NCBI GenBank assembly: GCA_023664305.1
Contig: JAMPFT010000022.1
Coordinates: 1 to 58,357 of the forward strand
Reading direction: 5' to 3'
Source: a bacterium
Lineage (GTDB): Bacteria > Bacillota > Clostridia > Lachnospirales > Lachnospiraceae
DNA length: 58,357 bases
Both the position numbers and the translations under genes were made by a program. The notes below the pieces were generated by a model that was given only the letters and a program-made list of their open reading frames with translations, was not told the DNA's origin and searched no databases. Shown in pieces: positions 7,636 through 16,421 of this stretch. Within the stretch, counting starts at the first letter, position 1. Every line of letters starts with the position of its first letter.

Positions 7636-9652
7636 TATCGCCGGCAAACACCTGATCCTCTTTGCCCAGAGCGCCCGGAATGATAGTGAAGGTATTGGAG
7701 ATACCGTCCTGCGCATCATTGAACGGAAGCTTGGATACGGAAGACAGGGATGCAACCGCACCGTGGGTATCGCGGCCGTGCATCGGGTTAGCGCCGGGTG
7801 CGAAAGGCTGGCCCTTCTTACGTCCGTCGGGCGTGTTACCGGTTGCCTTGCCGTAGGTAACGTTGGAGGTAATGGTCAGGATGGACGTGGTAGGAACGCC
7901 GTTCCTGTAGGTGTGGTGACGTCTGATGGCGGTCATGAACTTATGAACCACTTCCTGAGCGATCTCGTCAACACGGTCGTCGTCGTTGCCGTACTTCGGG
8001 AAGTCGCCGGTGGTCTTGAAGTCTACGATTACGCCGTCCTCGTCGCGGACAACCTCAACCTTCGCGTACTTGATCGCGGACAGGGAGTCTGCCACGATGG
8101 AAAGACCTGCGACGCCGGTTGCAAAGTATCTCTTGACGTCTCTGTCATGAAGAGCCATCTCCGCTCTCTCGTAGCAGTACTTGTCATGCATGTAGTGAAT
8201 GATGTTCAGCGTATTTACATATACGTCCGCCTGCCACTCCAGCATATCCATGAATTTGCTCCATACATCGTCGTAGTCCAGAACGTCGCCGGTAACAGGA
8301 CGGTATTTGGGGCCGACCTGCTTCTTGGTCACTTCGTCGATACCGCCGTTCAGAGCATACAGCAGACATTTTGCAACGTTAGCGCGTGCGCCGAAGAACT
8401 GCATTTCCTTACCGATTACCATGGAGGATACGCAGCACGCGATGCCGTAGTCGTCGCCGTGGGTCGCTCTCATCAGGTCGTCGTTCTCGTACTGGATCGA
8501 AGAGGTCTGGATAGAAGTCTTTGCACAGAATCTCTTGAAGCCGTCGGGAAGTCTGGTGGACCAGAGTACGGTCAGGTTCGGCTCGGGAGAAGGCCCAAGG
8601 TTGTAAAGGGTATTCAGGTAACGGAAGCTCATCTTGGTAACCATATGGCGTCCGTCAACGCCTACACCGCCCAGAGACTCGGTAACCCATACGGGGTCGC
8701 CCGCGAAGATCTGGTTGTATTCGGGAGTACGCGCAAACTTGATGCAGCGCAGCTTCATGATGAAGTGGTCGATGAACTCCTGAATCTGCTCCTCGGTGAA
8801 GGTGCCGTTCTTTAAGTCTCTCTCAGCGTAAATGTCAAGGAAGGTAGAGGTACGGCCCAGGGACATAGCGGCGCCGTTCTGCTCCTTAACTGCGCAGAGA
8901 TATCCGAAGTATACTGCCTGGATCGCTTCCTGTACGTTGGTAGCGGGATTGGAGATATCGCAGCCGTAGGAAGCAGCCATTTCCTTCATCATCTTCAGGG
9001 CAACCATCTGCTCGGAAAGCTCCTCGCGGAGACGGATTACATCGTCGGTCATAACGCGTCCGGTGGAATCCTTCTGCGCCTGCTTGTCCTCGATCAGTCT
9101 GTCGATACCGTACAGAGCGACACGTCTGTAGTCGCCGATGATACGGCCGCGGCCGTAAGCATCGGGAAGGCCGGTGATGATATGGGAGGAACGGCAGGCT
9201 CTCATTTCCTGATTGTATGCGTCAAAGCAGCCCGCATTGTGGGTCTTTCTGTGAGTAGAGAAAAACTCGGAGATCTCGGGATCCACTTCATAGCCGTTGT
9301 CGGAGCATGCCTTCTCCGCCATACGGATACCGCCGTAGGGCTGAAGGGATCTCTTGAAGGGCTTGTCGGTCTGGAAGCCTACGATGGTCTCCTTGCTCTT
9401 GTCGAGATAACCGGGGCCGTGGGAAGTAATGGTAGAAACCACCTTCGTATCCATGTCGAGCACGCCGCCTGCTTCTCTTTCCTTCTTCTGCAGGTCAAGT
9501 ACCATTGCCCACAGGTCCTTTGTGTTCTGAGTGGGGCCTGCCAGGAAAGAATCATCGCCGTCATAGGGATGATAGTTTCTCTGGATGAAGTCGCGGACGT
9601 TGACTTCTTTGTCCCATTTGCCACGCACGAAATCTGTTTCAATTGGTTTCAT
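7613..9652 (-). CDS. pflB: Pyruvate formate-lyase core lacking the glycyl-radical domain
   Basis: Converts pyruvate and CoA to acetyl-CoA and formate in fermentation. The chain has 679 residues. The active-site Cys pair lies at about 406-407 in [10 protein letters not shown], and [15 protein letters not shown] and [18 protein letters not shown] are near the end. It then stops (ELDLNK), about 80 residues short of the usual length, and has no RVSGYA radical loop. That domain is encoded separately 375 nt downstream. An mRNA start is set by AGGAGG 8 nt before the ATG, and a consensus promoter lies upstream. Unless activity is lost, the enzyme must assemble from two polypeptides. The reading frame is otherwise intact and well conserved, which argues against simple decay. 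Confidence 0.95.
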   Translation of the reverse strand: MKPIETDFVRGKWDKEVNVRDFIQRNYHPYDGDDSFLAGPTQNTKDLWAMVLDLQKKEREAGGVLDMDTKVVSTITSHGPGYLDKSKETIVGFQTDKPFKRSLQPYGGIRMAEKACSDNGYEVDPEISEFFSTHRKTHNAGCFDAYNQEMRACRSSHIITGLPDAYGRGRIIGDYRRVALYGIDRLIEDKQAQKDSTGRVMTDDVIRLREELSEQMVALKMMKEMAASYGCDISNPATNVQEAIQAVYFGYLCAVKEQNGAAMSLGRTSTFLDIYAERDLKNGTFTEEQIQEFIDHFIMKLRCIKFARTPEYNQIFAGDPVWVTESLGGVGVDGRHMVTKMSFRYLNTLYNLGPSPEPNLTVLWSTRLPDGFKRFCAKTSIQTSSIQYENDDLMRATHGDDYGIACCVSSMVIGKEMQFFGARANVAKCLLYALNGGIDEVTKKQVGPKYRPVTGDVLDYDDVWSKFMDMLEWQADVYVNTLNIIHYMHDKYCYERAEMALHDRDVKRYFATGVAGLSIVADSLSAIKYAKVEVVRDEDGVIVDFKTTGDFPKYGNDDDRVDEIAQEVVHKFMTAIRRHHTYRNGVPTTSILTITSNVTYGKATGNTPDGRKKGQPFAPGANPMHGRDTHGAVASLSSVSKLPFNDAQDGISNTFTIIPGALGKEDQVFAGDIELDLNK

Positions 9653-9720
9653 TTTGAATGCCTCCTGTTAAAATATGATTAGTATAGTGATAAAAATGTT
9701 ACCGCTAATCTCTATATTCT

Positions 9721-9749
9721 ATTATAAGAAAAACAGCGCCCGGAGTCAA
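9721..9749 (-). promoter_or_regulatory. Promoter of the pyruvate formate-lyase cluster
   Basis: Minus strand: -35 TTGACT, 17-nt spacer, -10 TATAAT, about 70 nt before the start codon. This near-consensus element fits a highly expressed fermentation enzyme. I did not see a clear Rex-type operator in the leader. Confidence 0.85.
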
Positions 9750-9799
9750 GGCGTGACGGCGTACTTTGGTGTACTTTTTTGTATACAATGAGGAATAAC

Positions 9800-9850
9800 T
9801 TGTCATATTTCAGGGAAAGTACTATACTGGTAACAGGCATCCTCGGATGC
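9800..9850 (+). promoter_or_regulatory. Promoter plus 5'-terminal hairpin of the DUF1858 gene
   Basis: -35 TTGTCA (9800-9805), 17 nt, -10 TATACT (9823-9828). The expected transcript start is near 9835. A perfect palindrome GCATCCTCGGATGC occupies 9837-9850, so it would sit at the very 5' end of the mRNA and run straight into the Shine-Dalgarno AGGAAAGGAG. Confidence 0.75.
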
Positions 9851-9869
9851 AGGAAAGGAGAAGAGAAGC

Positions 9870-10061
9870 ATGAGCGGAATAACAAAGGAAATGACCATCG
9901 GTGAGATCCTGCGCACAAATCCCGATGTGGCGCCCGTCCTGATGGAAGCGGGAATGCATTGTCTGGGCTGCCCCTCCGCACAGGGCGAGTCCCTGGAGGA
10001 GGCGGCGATGGTACACGGCATCGACATCGACGAGCTGATGAAAGCCATCGAAGAGCTGTAA
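9870..10061 (+). CDS. DUF1858 small redox-disulfide domain protein
   Basis: A 63-residue protein. It matches the DUF1858 family, also seen as the 'hybrid-cluster-protein-associated redox disulfide domain': [39 protein letters not shown] with the pair Cys31-x-x-Cys34, then a short C-terminal helix [15 protein letters not shown]. The role is unproven in the family; a thiol switch or metal binding is likely. It is transcribed away from the pyruvate formate-lyase operon, with the two promoters in a shared 217-bp gap. Its own promoter and terminator make it a single-gene unit. Confidence 0.88.
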   Translation: MSGITKEMTIGEILRTNPDVAPVLMEAGMHCLGCPSAQGESLEEAAMVHGIDIDELMKAIEEL

Positions 10062-10073
10062 ATCAAGGTCAGT

Positions 10074-10101
10074 CACCCCGGCCGCGGCCGGGGTGTTTTT
10101 T
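10074..10101 (+). terminator. Terminator of the DUF1858 gene
   Basis: A 10-bp GC-rich stem (CACCCCGGCC / GGCCGGGGTG) with a 2-nt loop, followed directly by six Ts. It lies between convergent genes and begins 13 nt after the DUF1858 stop. Confidence 0.93.
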
Positions 10102-10108
10102 GTGCCGG

Positions 10109-10828
10109 TCAGACTCCTCCCAGAGCGTGTACCGCGTTGCCGTTAATCAGGGTTTCGCAATGCTCTGCCAGATAGCTTCCGCCAAACCCTCCCCGTTGGA
10201 GAACGCCGTATTCCGACACGGTATTGCACACCTTGTCAAAAACGGTCTTTTCTTCCGCAGTCCCGGAGAGCAGCAGAAAGTATTTCCCGGAGGAACTCTC
10301 TTTATAAAGCGAGCTGGAGCCGCGATAATAGGGGACCACCAGCCGACAGACCTCCATTGTGTCCTGAAGCGTATTGAGACAGAAGGTCCGCGTCAGGGAT
10401 CCGCCGTCTGACGCGGAATCCTGCGTTCCGGCGAAATTTACGTCTCCCGGCTGTTCGGACTGCAGCCTGCGGAAAAAATCGAAAACGTCGTCGGCCTCGC
10501 CGGGTTCATAATCCTCGTATTCGACGTCGTCCTCCGTGACGGAGGGGGCAAATCTGGAGAAACGGGTATCCAATTCCTCGGGGTCCTCCACCTTTGTGAT
10601 AATCAGGACAATACATTCCGTGTTCAGCGGGATGGCTTCTATCATGAGCGGGATGTCCTCCGCTTCAAAACCAAATTCAAAGTTGGCCTGACGCATCATA
10701 TCGCGAAACAGTGTCTTTGCTTTCTCTGTGCCGTAAGCAAGTTCGCTTATCTTCAGCTCACGGCTTGCCAGATCTTCGCGGGTCAGCGTGCAGCGGATTT
10801 GATTTTCGTTTACCTTTTCTATTTTCAT
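10109..10828 (-). CDS. mecA: Adaptor protein MecA
   Basis: MecA delivers substrates to the ClpC/ClpP protease in Firmicutes. The 239-residue protein shows the family pattern: an N-terminal substrate-binding part (MKIEKVNENQIRCTLTREDL, then ELAYGTEKAKTLFRDMM), an acidic linker (TEDDVEYEDYEPGEADD), and a C-terminal ClpC-binding ferredoxin-like part. The start at 10828 follows AAAGGAAGGG. A longer frame to 10894 lacks a ribosome-binding site. Transcription is minus, from the promoter at 10878-10906, and the gene stands alone, facing the DUF1858 gene tail to tail. Its C-terminal part is more divergent than its N-terminal part. Confidence 0.9.
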   Translation of the reverse strand: MKIEKVNENQIRCTLTREDLASRELKISELAYGTEKAKTLFRDMMRQANFEFGFEAEDIPLMIEAIPLNTECIVLIITKVEDPEELDTRFSRFAPSVTEDDVEYEDYEPGEADDVFDFFRRLQSEQPGDVNFAGTQDSASDGGSLTRTFCLNTLQDTMEVCRLVVPYYRGSSSLYKESSSGKYFLLLSGTAEEKTVFDKVCNTVSEYGVLQRGGFGGSYLAEHCETLINGNAVHALGGV

Positions 10829-10877
10829 ACGGCGACCCTTCCTTTCTGCATTGCAGGCATGCCGAGTAATTAAATGT

Positions 10878-10906
10878 ATCATATCCTCTTGCACACGTTA
10901 AGTCAA
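10878..10906 (-). promoter_or_regulatory. mecA promoter
   Basis: Minus strand: -35 TTGACT, 17 nt, -10 TATGAT. The expected transcript begins about 45 nt before the mecA start codon. Confidence 0.75.
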
Positions 10907-10953
10907 TAGCAGGAATCAAGTTTAAATTTTTTTAATAATTTTCAAGATAGTAC

Positions 10954-10982
10954 TTGCGAAAACAAAGCTAATAGAATATAAT
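10954..10982 (+). promoter_or_regulatory. Promoter of a candidate non-coding RNA
   Basis: -35 TTGCGA, 17 nt, -10 TATAAT in an A/T-rich setting. The nearest start codon is more than 300 nt downstream, so the first product is probably a structured RNA or a long leader. Confidence 0.65.
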
Positions 10983-10989
10983 CGTATTG

Positions 10990-11135
10990 TAAGTGCCTCC
11001 GGTATTCAGTGCGGGAAGGGAGGCGTTGGTCTGTACATCAGTTGATTTAGCTTTTCGGGACGAGTCGTCCCCATCATCCTATCATATTATATGGCAGTTC
11101 TGTGAATTATGACATATATTCTACGGATGTCTTAC
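10990..11135 (+). ncRNA. Candidate structured RNA (6S-like shape, identity unknown)
   Basis: The region begins at the predicted start of a strong promoter. Its ends can pair over about 140 nt: GTAAG with CTTAC, then TCCG with CGGA, then ATTCA with TGAAT, separated by small internal loops. Inside are GCCTCC/GGAGGC and a GGGAC/GTCCC hairpin. Just after it (about 11138-11168) a 10-bp hairpin with one mismatch follows. A long irregular rod with a promoter of its own is reminiscent of 6S RNA, but I cannot match the 6S consensus. It could also be a leader of the gene at 11316. The rest of 11169-11300 shows no clear signal. Confidence 0.35.
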
Positions 11136-11315
11136 AAGTGTTGACGCATATAAGCCGGCGTCTGCACGATCATGGTATTTCAACTAATATTTTTCCACAA
11201 TAATAATTCATTTTAATCTTTTTCTTACCTGGCAAATTTTGCCGCAACGTACAGCCGGAGCATTTACGATTCATCACGATCCTTTTGGTTAATAATTGAA
11301 TAGGAGGTTATTTGG

Positions 11316-11552
11316 TTGCATGAGAAAAATGGCAGAATAGACGATCTGGAGACTGCCAGAGAACATATGACAAACCTGTTTGAACAGATGCAGGACAGAG
11401 GCGTCAGATTCTATGTGGACGACAGAATGGCGCTTCCGGTTGAGGCGGCGGAGCGGGCGGTCTGCGAAAACAGCCCGTACATGGCCGACTATATATTCGG
11501 AGATGCCGGCGAGGTCGAGCAGGTGCGTTTTGACAAAGTGACTGTGCAGTGA
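11316..11552 (+). CDS. Small acidic protein of unknown function
   Basis: A 78-residue soluble protein with no motif that I recognise: MHEKNGRIDDLETAREHM at the start, then FYVDDRMALPVEAAERAV, ending EVEQVRFDKVTVQ. It starts with TTG, chosen because TAGGAGG lies 8 nt upstream and no in-frame ATG fits better. It is transcribed alone, downstream of a long leader or an RNA gene. A 10-bp inverted repeat (CCTGCCGTTT, 11580-11589, with AAACGGCAGG, 11616-11625) follows it but lacks a T-run. Confidence 0.65.
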   Translation: MHEKNGRIDDLETAREHMTNLFEQMQDRGVRFYVDDRMALPVEAAERAVCENSPYMADYIFGDAGEVEQVRFDKVTVQ

Positions 11553-11756
11553 GCGGAGTGCCTTCTGCAGACTTAAAAGCCTGCCGTTTACAAAAACGGA
11601 TTGCCTCTCGTGCTGAAACGGCAGGGACAGGTATGTAACCTGAAAAATGGTAATGACTTAATGCTTCGAATGTGATATGATGTAACTGCCCGGATCGGAC
11701 GATAAGGGCGGTTGCATCGATCACATTTCAGAAAAAGGAAGGAATTTCAACAGATC

Positions 11757-13472
11757 ATGAAAAAGGTAATACCGGTAATCGTGGCGCTTCTGCTGATCGC
11801 GGTGATCGCGGCGGCAGGCTTTGGCGGAAAAATTCTGGACAAGTACACTTACAGCAAAGAGAGGGCGGATTTGGACGAATATTACGGAGTGACGGACGCC
11901 GCCGTGAACGGGGAGGACGGAAGATTGGCCATTGTGCTGCAGGATGAAATGATCGCCGAGCAGGCGGTTGCATCCGGCGGGGCGGTGTACTTTGACCTGG
12001 ATACGGTGCGCACTTACTTCAATGAAATATATTATGCGGATATGAACGAACAGATACTCCTGCTCACCACGGCGGACGACACGCTGACGGCGAAGTTTGG
12101 AGAGAACGGCTACACCGACAGTCAGGGCGATCACTCGTTTGGCTTCCCGGTCTGTTATGTGGCGGACGGCACTCTTTATATTGCGGCGGATTATGTCCGC
12201 CTGACGGCTAATTTTTCCTGGGAGCGGTTTGACAGGCATCTTCAGGTGTACACCGAGTGGGGGATCCGGCAGACCTACGACATCTCGAAAAACACGCAGC
12301 TGAGAGTGCTGGGCGGGATTAAGAGCCCGATTTTGAGAGACCTGGAAAAAGGCGAGACGGTGGAGCTTCTGGAGCGGATGGAGACCTGGAGCAAGGTAAA
12401 AACCTCCGATTCCGTGATCGGCTATGTGGAAAACAAGCGGCTGACGAATATGGATACGGAGGTGGAAACGCCGGTGGCCGATTACGTTCCCGTGGCGTAC
12501 ACCTCTGCGGCGCTGGAGGGCAAGGTCGGCCTGGGGTGGCATGCCATCTACGGCGCGGCCGGGAACGATACCCTGGACGCCATGCTGGCGGAGGGGAAAG
12601 GCATGAATGTCATCGCTCCCACATGGTTCAGTCTGACGGACAGCGAAGGTGGCTTCCAGTCTTTTGCCGCCGCGCAGTATGTCGCCAAAGCCCATAAAAG
12701 CGGACTCAAGGTATGGGGAGTATGGGATGATTTTAATTCCGGCGCGGAGATCGACAGCTATCAGCTGTTCTCTTCTACCGCGGCGCGCCGGACGCTGGCG
12801 CAGGGCATGGTGGATACGGCTCTGGAATACGGGATTGACGGAATTAACATTGACTTTGAGAAGATGTCGGGGGAGAGCAGGCCGCATTTCAATCAGTTTT
12901 TACGGGAACTGTCGGTTCTCTGCAGAAGAAACGGACTGACGCTGTCCGTAGACAATTACGTCCCGTTAAATTCTACAAACAGTGCCCGGCTGGATATTCA
13001 GGGGCAGGTGGCGGATTATGTGATCATTATGGGATATGACGAGCACTGGGGCGGGTGTCAGGAGGCGGGAAGCGTGGCCAGTATCGGTTATGTGTCGGGA
13101 GGACTGGACAGGACGCTGGAGCAGGTCGCTCCGGAAAAGGTAATAAACGCGGTTCCCTTCTATACGAGAGTGTGGAAAACGAAAGGGTCGGAAGTGACCG
13201 ACGAAGCGATTCCTATGCGAAATATAGCGGATTATCTGAAACGGATCGGGAAGGAAGACGCGGCAGAATGGGACGAGGATACCTGTCAGAATTATCTGGA
13301 ATGGCAGAGCGGCGATACACTCTGTCAGATCTGGCTGGAGGATGTGGAATCCCTGAGAGTGAAGCTGAACGTCATGAATTCAAAGCAGATAGGCGGCGTC
13401 GCCGTGTGGCGGCTGGGCTACGGAACCGCCGCAGCGTGGGAGCTTATAGCGGCATACACGCAGATCCCGTAA
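11757..13472 (+). CDS. Membrane-anchored GH18 wall hydrolase with SH3 domain (YaaH/SleL type)
   Basis: A 571-residue protein. An N-terminal membrane anchor (MKKVIPVIVALLLIAVIAAAG) is followed by a region of about 150 residues like a copper-amine-oxidase-type stalk, and a bacterial SH3 domain (about 185-235, RVLGGIKSPILRDLEKGE). A glycosyl hydrolase 18 barrel fills residues about 250-570. The catalytic signature DGINIDFE, with the acid Glu at its end, is intact. This architecture is typical of spore-cortex or peptidoglycan N-acetylglucosaminidase-like proteins (YaaH/SleL). The start is the ATG after AAAGGAAGG, although its spacing of about 15 nt is long. A bidirectional terminator follows. Confidence 0.87.
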   Translation: MKKVIPVIVALLLIAVIAAAGFGGKILDKYTYSKERADLDEYYGVTDAAVNGEDGRLAIVLQDEMIAEQAVASGGAVYFDLDTVRTYFNEIYYADMNEQILLLTTADDTLTAKFGENGYTDSQGDHSFGFPVCYVADGTLYIAADYVRLTANFSWERFDRHLQVYTEWGIRQTYDISKNTQLRVLGGIKSPILRDLEKGETVELLERMETWSKVKTSDSVIGYVENKRLTNMDTEVETPVADYVPVAYTSAALEGKVGLGWHAIYGAAGNDTLDAMLAEGKGMNVIAPTWFSLTDSEGGFQSFAAAQYVAKAHKSGLKVWGVWDDFNSGAEIDSYQLFSSTAARRTLAQGMVDTALEYGIDGINIDFEKMSGESRPHFNQFLRELSVLCRRNGLTLSVDNYVPLNSTNSARLDIQGQVADYVIIMGYDEHWGGCQEAGSVASIGYVSGGLDRTLEQVAPEKVINAVPFYTRVWKTKGSEVTDEAIPMRNIADYLKRIGKEDAAEWDEDTCQNYLEWQSGDTLCQIWLEDVESLRVKLNVMNSKQIGGVAVWRLGYGTAAAWELIAAYTQIP

Positions 13473-13570
13473 GCGATTCTGCGGGCGGCAGACTTAAGGC
13501 GTTTTGAACCGAATGGCAGGAAGGTCCCTCTTTGATCTGAAAGGGAAAGAAACGGGAGGGAATATTGACA

Positions 13571-13614
13571 AAAAGACAGTGGATACACACCTGAGGATGC
13601 ATCCACTGTCTTTT
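13571..13614. terminator. Bidirectional terminator between convergent genes
   Basis: A perfect 14-bp stem (AAAAGACAGTGGAT / ATCCACTGTCTTTT) with a 16-nt loop. A-run and T-run flank both sides, so it serves the GH18 gene on plus and the sortase/substrate unit on minus. Confidence 0.9.
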
Positions 13615-13646
13615 GACTTGTTGGAAATCGTTGTTCGGAAATCGGC

Positions 13647-14516
13647 TTATGCCCGTTTTTTCCGGAGAATCAGGCTTCCCGCCCCTGCCGCTGCAGCCGC
13701 AAGGAGCAGCCAGAGGCATACGGAGCCGTTGTCGCCGGTCTTGGGAACGTGGTCATATTCATCAGAGGAGGCCGGCGCGGAAGGAGTACTCGGCGTGGAA
13801 GAAGTACTCGGTGCGGAAGCCGCAGGCGTTTCGGAAGCGGATGCGTTCTCCATGGCCTTGAGGTATTCCTCTGTGGGAGTGGGGCTGTACTTGCCCGTGG
13901 CGATGTTGTAGTGGCCGTCCAGTACGATTAAGTCAGTGGTTTTCACATTATAGAACACTTGCCTGTTGGTGTCGGAGGACAGGGAGTGTACACAAAAATA
14001 TCCGATCGTTTTGTTGCAGCTGATCCTGGACTCGTCAAGCGTATCTTCTTTGGTGTAGAGGGTCATATTCAGGACGTTGTCGTTAAAGGTACAGGTGGTA
14101 GGGCCGTACAGATAAGCGTTGGTGACGTCGCCGTTGACGGCGCAGAACGCCCCGGCCAGCACATAACAGTCCTTGACGCCGCCGGTATTGACGACGACGT
14201 TAGCGTTCTGATGCACGGTCAGATTGCTCAGCTTTACGCTTCCCAGATCCAGCGGTGTATTCGACACGTCACCGCTGTAGACGACGAGCGCGTCGCCGTC
14301 CTTCAGATTGGTGCGAAGATAGTTCAGATCGCCGGAACCCTCGCTCTCCTTAAATTCCGCTAAAGGCTGACAGAGCCAGCCCTTGTCGGCGTAATATTTA
14401 ACCGAGTACGTTACAGGCTCCGCCGCTTTGGCTGTGATGGAGCTGCGCAGAGGCAGCAGGATGAGAAAGGCTGCGGCCGCAAGCGTCAGCATAATTGCTT
14501 TGCTTCTTTTTTTCAT
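13647..14516 (-). CDS. LPXTG-like cell-surface protein, probable sortase B substrate
   Basis: A 289-residue secreted protein. It has a signal peptide (MKKRSKAIMLTLAAAAFLILLPLRSSITAKA), a middle region of about 170 residues with repeated short beta-strand-like segments (VVVNTGGVKDCYVLAGAF and others), a Ser/Thr/Pro/Ala-rich stalk (about 215-255), and a complete sorting tail VPKTGD, a hydrophobic helix and LRKKRA. The middle domain is unknown to me. The class B sortase gene lies 27 nt upstream on the same strand, making a dedicated sortase-substrate pair likely. The start follows AGGAGGATTACC. Confidence 0.85.
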   Translation of the reverse strand: MKKRSKAIMLTLAAAAFLILLPLRSSITAKAAEPVTYSVKYYADKGWLCQPLAEFKESEGSGDLNYLRTNLKDGDALVVYSGDVSNTPLDLGSVKLSNLTVHQNANVVVNTGGVKDCYVLAGAFCAVNGDVTNAYLYGPTTCTFNDNVLNMTLYTKEDTLDESRISCNKTIGYFCVHSLSSDTNRQVFYNVKTTDLIVLDGHYNIATGKYSPTPTEEYLKAMENASASETPAASAPSTSSTPSTPSAPASSDEYDHVPKTGDNGSVCLWLLLAAAAAGAGSLILRKKRA

Positions 14517-14543
14517 GGTAATCCTCCTTTATGGTTTATGTAT

Positions 14544-15431
14544 CTATTCCTGAATGGGAAGGTAGGTGTCGCCGCTTTCGACCTCTTTTGCGACGACGAC
14601 GAATCTTCCCTGTTCTACATGGGTGGAGCAGGTGGAAAGCGTGAGGAAACGGTCTCCAAATTCCGCCGTGACTCCGGTGTCGTACAGAGCCAGATCCTTT
14701 ATGTTATTGTAGAAATCGTCAAATTCCTCCTGCGTATCCGCCTGGAAGAACTTATAAAACTTAAAGACCTGCTGAGACTTCTTGTAGACCTGGGAGCGGA
14801 AGACCGCAATCACCTCGTAGTTGCGCTGGCATTCCTCCGTGTACAGGATCATGCTGCGATGTCCTTCAAAAAACTCCTCGCTTTCATAGTCGGTCAGCGT
14901 CCCGAACATGGTTCCTGCCTTCATATTATGCCCGTGTATGATCAGATTAGTCGTCAGTGGGTCCACGCAGCTGTCGGTATCCAGAATCAGACAGCCGTTG
15001 CTGTCGCGCAGGCCGTCGAAGCCTCTGCGGAGATAATACTCTTCGTTATCGGGAGTCCACATGACAGGATAGTCTATCACCGTGCCGGGAATCTGAAGCC
15101 ATGCGGCCATATCGCTGTTGGCGAGGAAGCTTTCCCGGTAGGGATTGACGACGGGGTCGGGAAGGGGCTCCTGTATATCTGCCGGCTCTTCTGCGCTTTC
15201 CGACGGTTCCGCCTCATTTCCCGAAACCGTTTCCCGGGAGGGGAGCGGATCCGGTTCGGAGGAGGCTTCCTCCTGTTTTGCAGCGTCGTCGGAAGGGCGA
15301 AGCGCTTCCACGGTATTTTGCAGATGCATGTAATCCGTCAGCCGCCTGACTGTAATCGTAACGGCGGCGATCAGGCAGACGGCCGCTATTACCGCCAGGA
15401 TGACAGAAAGAATTTTCCTGGAGTTATTCAT
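14544..15431 (-). CDS. srtB: Class B sortase
   Basis: A membrane transpeptidase that attaches surface proteins to the wall. The 295-residue protein has an N-terminal anchor (about 6-27), a Glu/Ser/Pro-rich spacer (about 45-90) and a sortase B fold. The fold has the entry motif NSDMAAWLQIPGTVIDYPV, catalytic His in NLIIHGHN, catalytic Cys in LSTCST and catalytic Arg in GRFVVVA. All three catalytic residues are present. The start at 15431 precedes the anchor; GAGG is about 14 nt upstream, so the ribosome-binding site is weak. It forms a two-gene unit with the VPKTG protein downstream, its probable substrate. Confidence 0.9.
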   Translation of the reverse strand: MNNSRKILSVILAVIAAVCLIAAVTITVRRLTDYMHLQNTVEALRPSDDAAKQEEASSEPDPLPSRETVSGNEAEPSESAEEPADIQEPLPDPVVNPYRESFLANSDMAAWLQIPGTVIDYPVMWTPDNEEYYLRRGFDGLRDSNGCLILDTDSCVDPLTTNLIIHGHNMKAGTMFGTLTDYESEEFFEGHRSMILYTEECQRNYEVIAVFRSQVYKKSQQVFKFYKFFQADTQEEFDDFYNNIKDLALYDTGVTAEFGDRFLTLSTCSTHVEQGRFVVVAKEVESGDTYLPIQE

Positions 15432-15594
15432 AATTATCTTTGAAACCTCATTTTCTGCGGAAATGCAGAGGAATAGGAATCCGTCTGTCCGTATTAATTT
15501 CATATTAGCTTAAAAAAGCGGGCAATGCAATAGTTTTCACGGTTTTAAAGAAAAATTAATAAGAATATACATTAGAAGAAAGCGGTAATTTGGG

Positions 15595-15631
15595 TATAAG
15601 CTACGGATGCCCGCCGAGGCGGGCAGGGGGT
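15595..15631 (+). promoter_or_regulatory. Putative -10 box, 5' hairpin and Shine-Dalgarno of the amidase gene
   Basis: TATAAG at 15595-15600 could be a -10 box, with only a weak -35 (TTAGAA). A perfect palindrome TGCCCGCCGAGGCGGGCA (15608-15625) would begin at the expected transcript start. It is followed without gap by GGGGGT (15626-15631). The same arrangement of hairpin then AGGGGGTAT precedes the solute-binding gene at 4029. Confidence 0.6.
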
Positions 15632-15637
15632 ATGAGC

Positions 15638-16345
15638 ATGAGCAAGTGGAATCAGAGACTTCTCTCGATTGTCGCGGGAATGGCGGTGCTGCTCTCGCTG
15701 GTGTATGTGGGCAGGGAAACGGCGCTGTATACGGCAGGGCGGGGGATAGAGGGCAATGACGTAAGGTGCGTTGTCATCGACGCCGGACACGGCGGGGACG
15801 ATCCGGGGAAAGTAGGGATTAACGGCGCAAAAGAGAAGGATATCAATCTGCAGATTGCGGAAAAGGTGAAAAAATACCTGGAGGCTAACGACGTCAGGGT
15901 AGTCATGACAAGGGAGAGCGACGAGGGACTGTATGACGCGGACGCTTCCGGCAAAAAGGCGCAGGATATGAAGAGACGGATCGAGTTGATCGACGGGGCG
16001 TCGGCGGACGTGACGGTCAGTATTCACCAGAACAGCTACCCTGAAGAGTATGTACACGGCGCGCAGGTGTTTTATTACACGGGAAGCAGGCAGGGCCGGG
16101 AGCTGGCCGAATCCATCCAGAGACAGCTGGTGGAAAAGGTGGATCCCGAAAACAAACGTCAGATAAAAGAAAATGACAGTTACTATCTTTTGAAAAAAAC
16201 GGGAGTGCCCATCGTTATCGTGGAGTGCGGCTTCCTTTCCAACAGCGCCGAAGCGGAAAAGCTTTGCGACGAAGACTATCAGGATTTTGTCGCGTGGGCG
16301 ATACATATGGGAATCCTTCAATATTTAAACGGAGCGAAGGAATGA
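15638..16345 (+). CDS. cwlD: N-acetylmuramoyl-L-alanine amidase, CwlD-like
   Basis: A zinc amidase that cuts the peptide from muramic acid; CwlD acts in making spore-cortex muramic lactam. The 235-residue protein has an N-terminal membrane anchor and an amidase_3 domain. The zinc and catalytic pattern is complete: VIDAGHGG, then the Glu in KEKDINL, SIHQN, and the Glu in VECGFLSN. Length and order match CwlD (about 237 residues). Two in-frame ATGs occur at 15632 and 15638; the second has the better spacing from GGGGGT. The gene heads a run of co-directional genes to 20387. Assignment to CwlD, rather than a vegetative amidase, is by similarity only. Confidence 0.85.
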   Translation: MSKWNQRLLSIVAGMAVLLSLVYVGRETALYTAGRGIEGNDVRCVVIDAGHGGDDPGKVGINGAKEKDINLQIAEKVKKYLEANDVRVVMTRESDEGLYDADASGKKAQDMKRRIELIDGASADVTVSIHQNSYPEEYVHGAQVFYYTGSRQGRELAESIQRQLVEKVDPENKRQIKENDSYYLLKKTGVPIVIVECGFLSNSAEAEKLCDEDYQDFVAWAIHMGILQYLNGAKE

Positions 16346-16421
16346 ATGCTTTCCCTTTTTGGAAGAGTATGATATAATGAGCGCAGAGGAAAATCAAACG
16401 GTTCCAAAGGAGACCGGTATT

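Noticed and set aside
11169-11756. c-di-AMP (ydaO-type) riboswitch before the GH18 hydrolase
   Set aside because: Such switches often precede wall hydrolase genes, but the conserved core blocks were not found between the small gene and the hydrolase.
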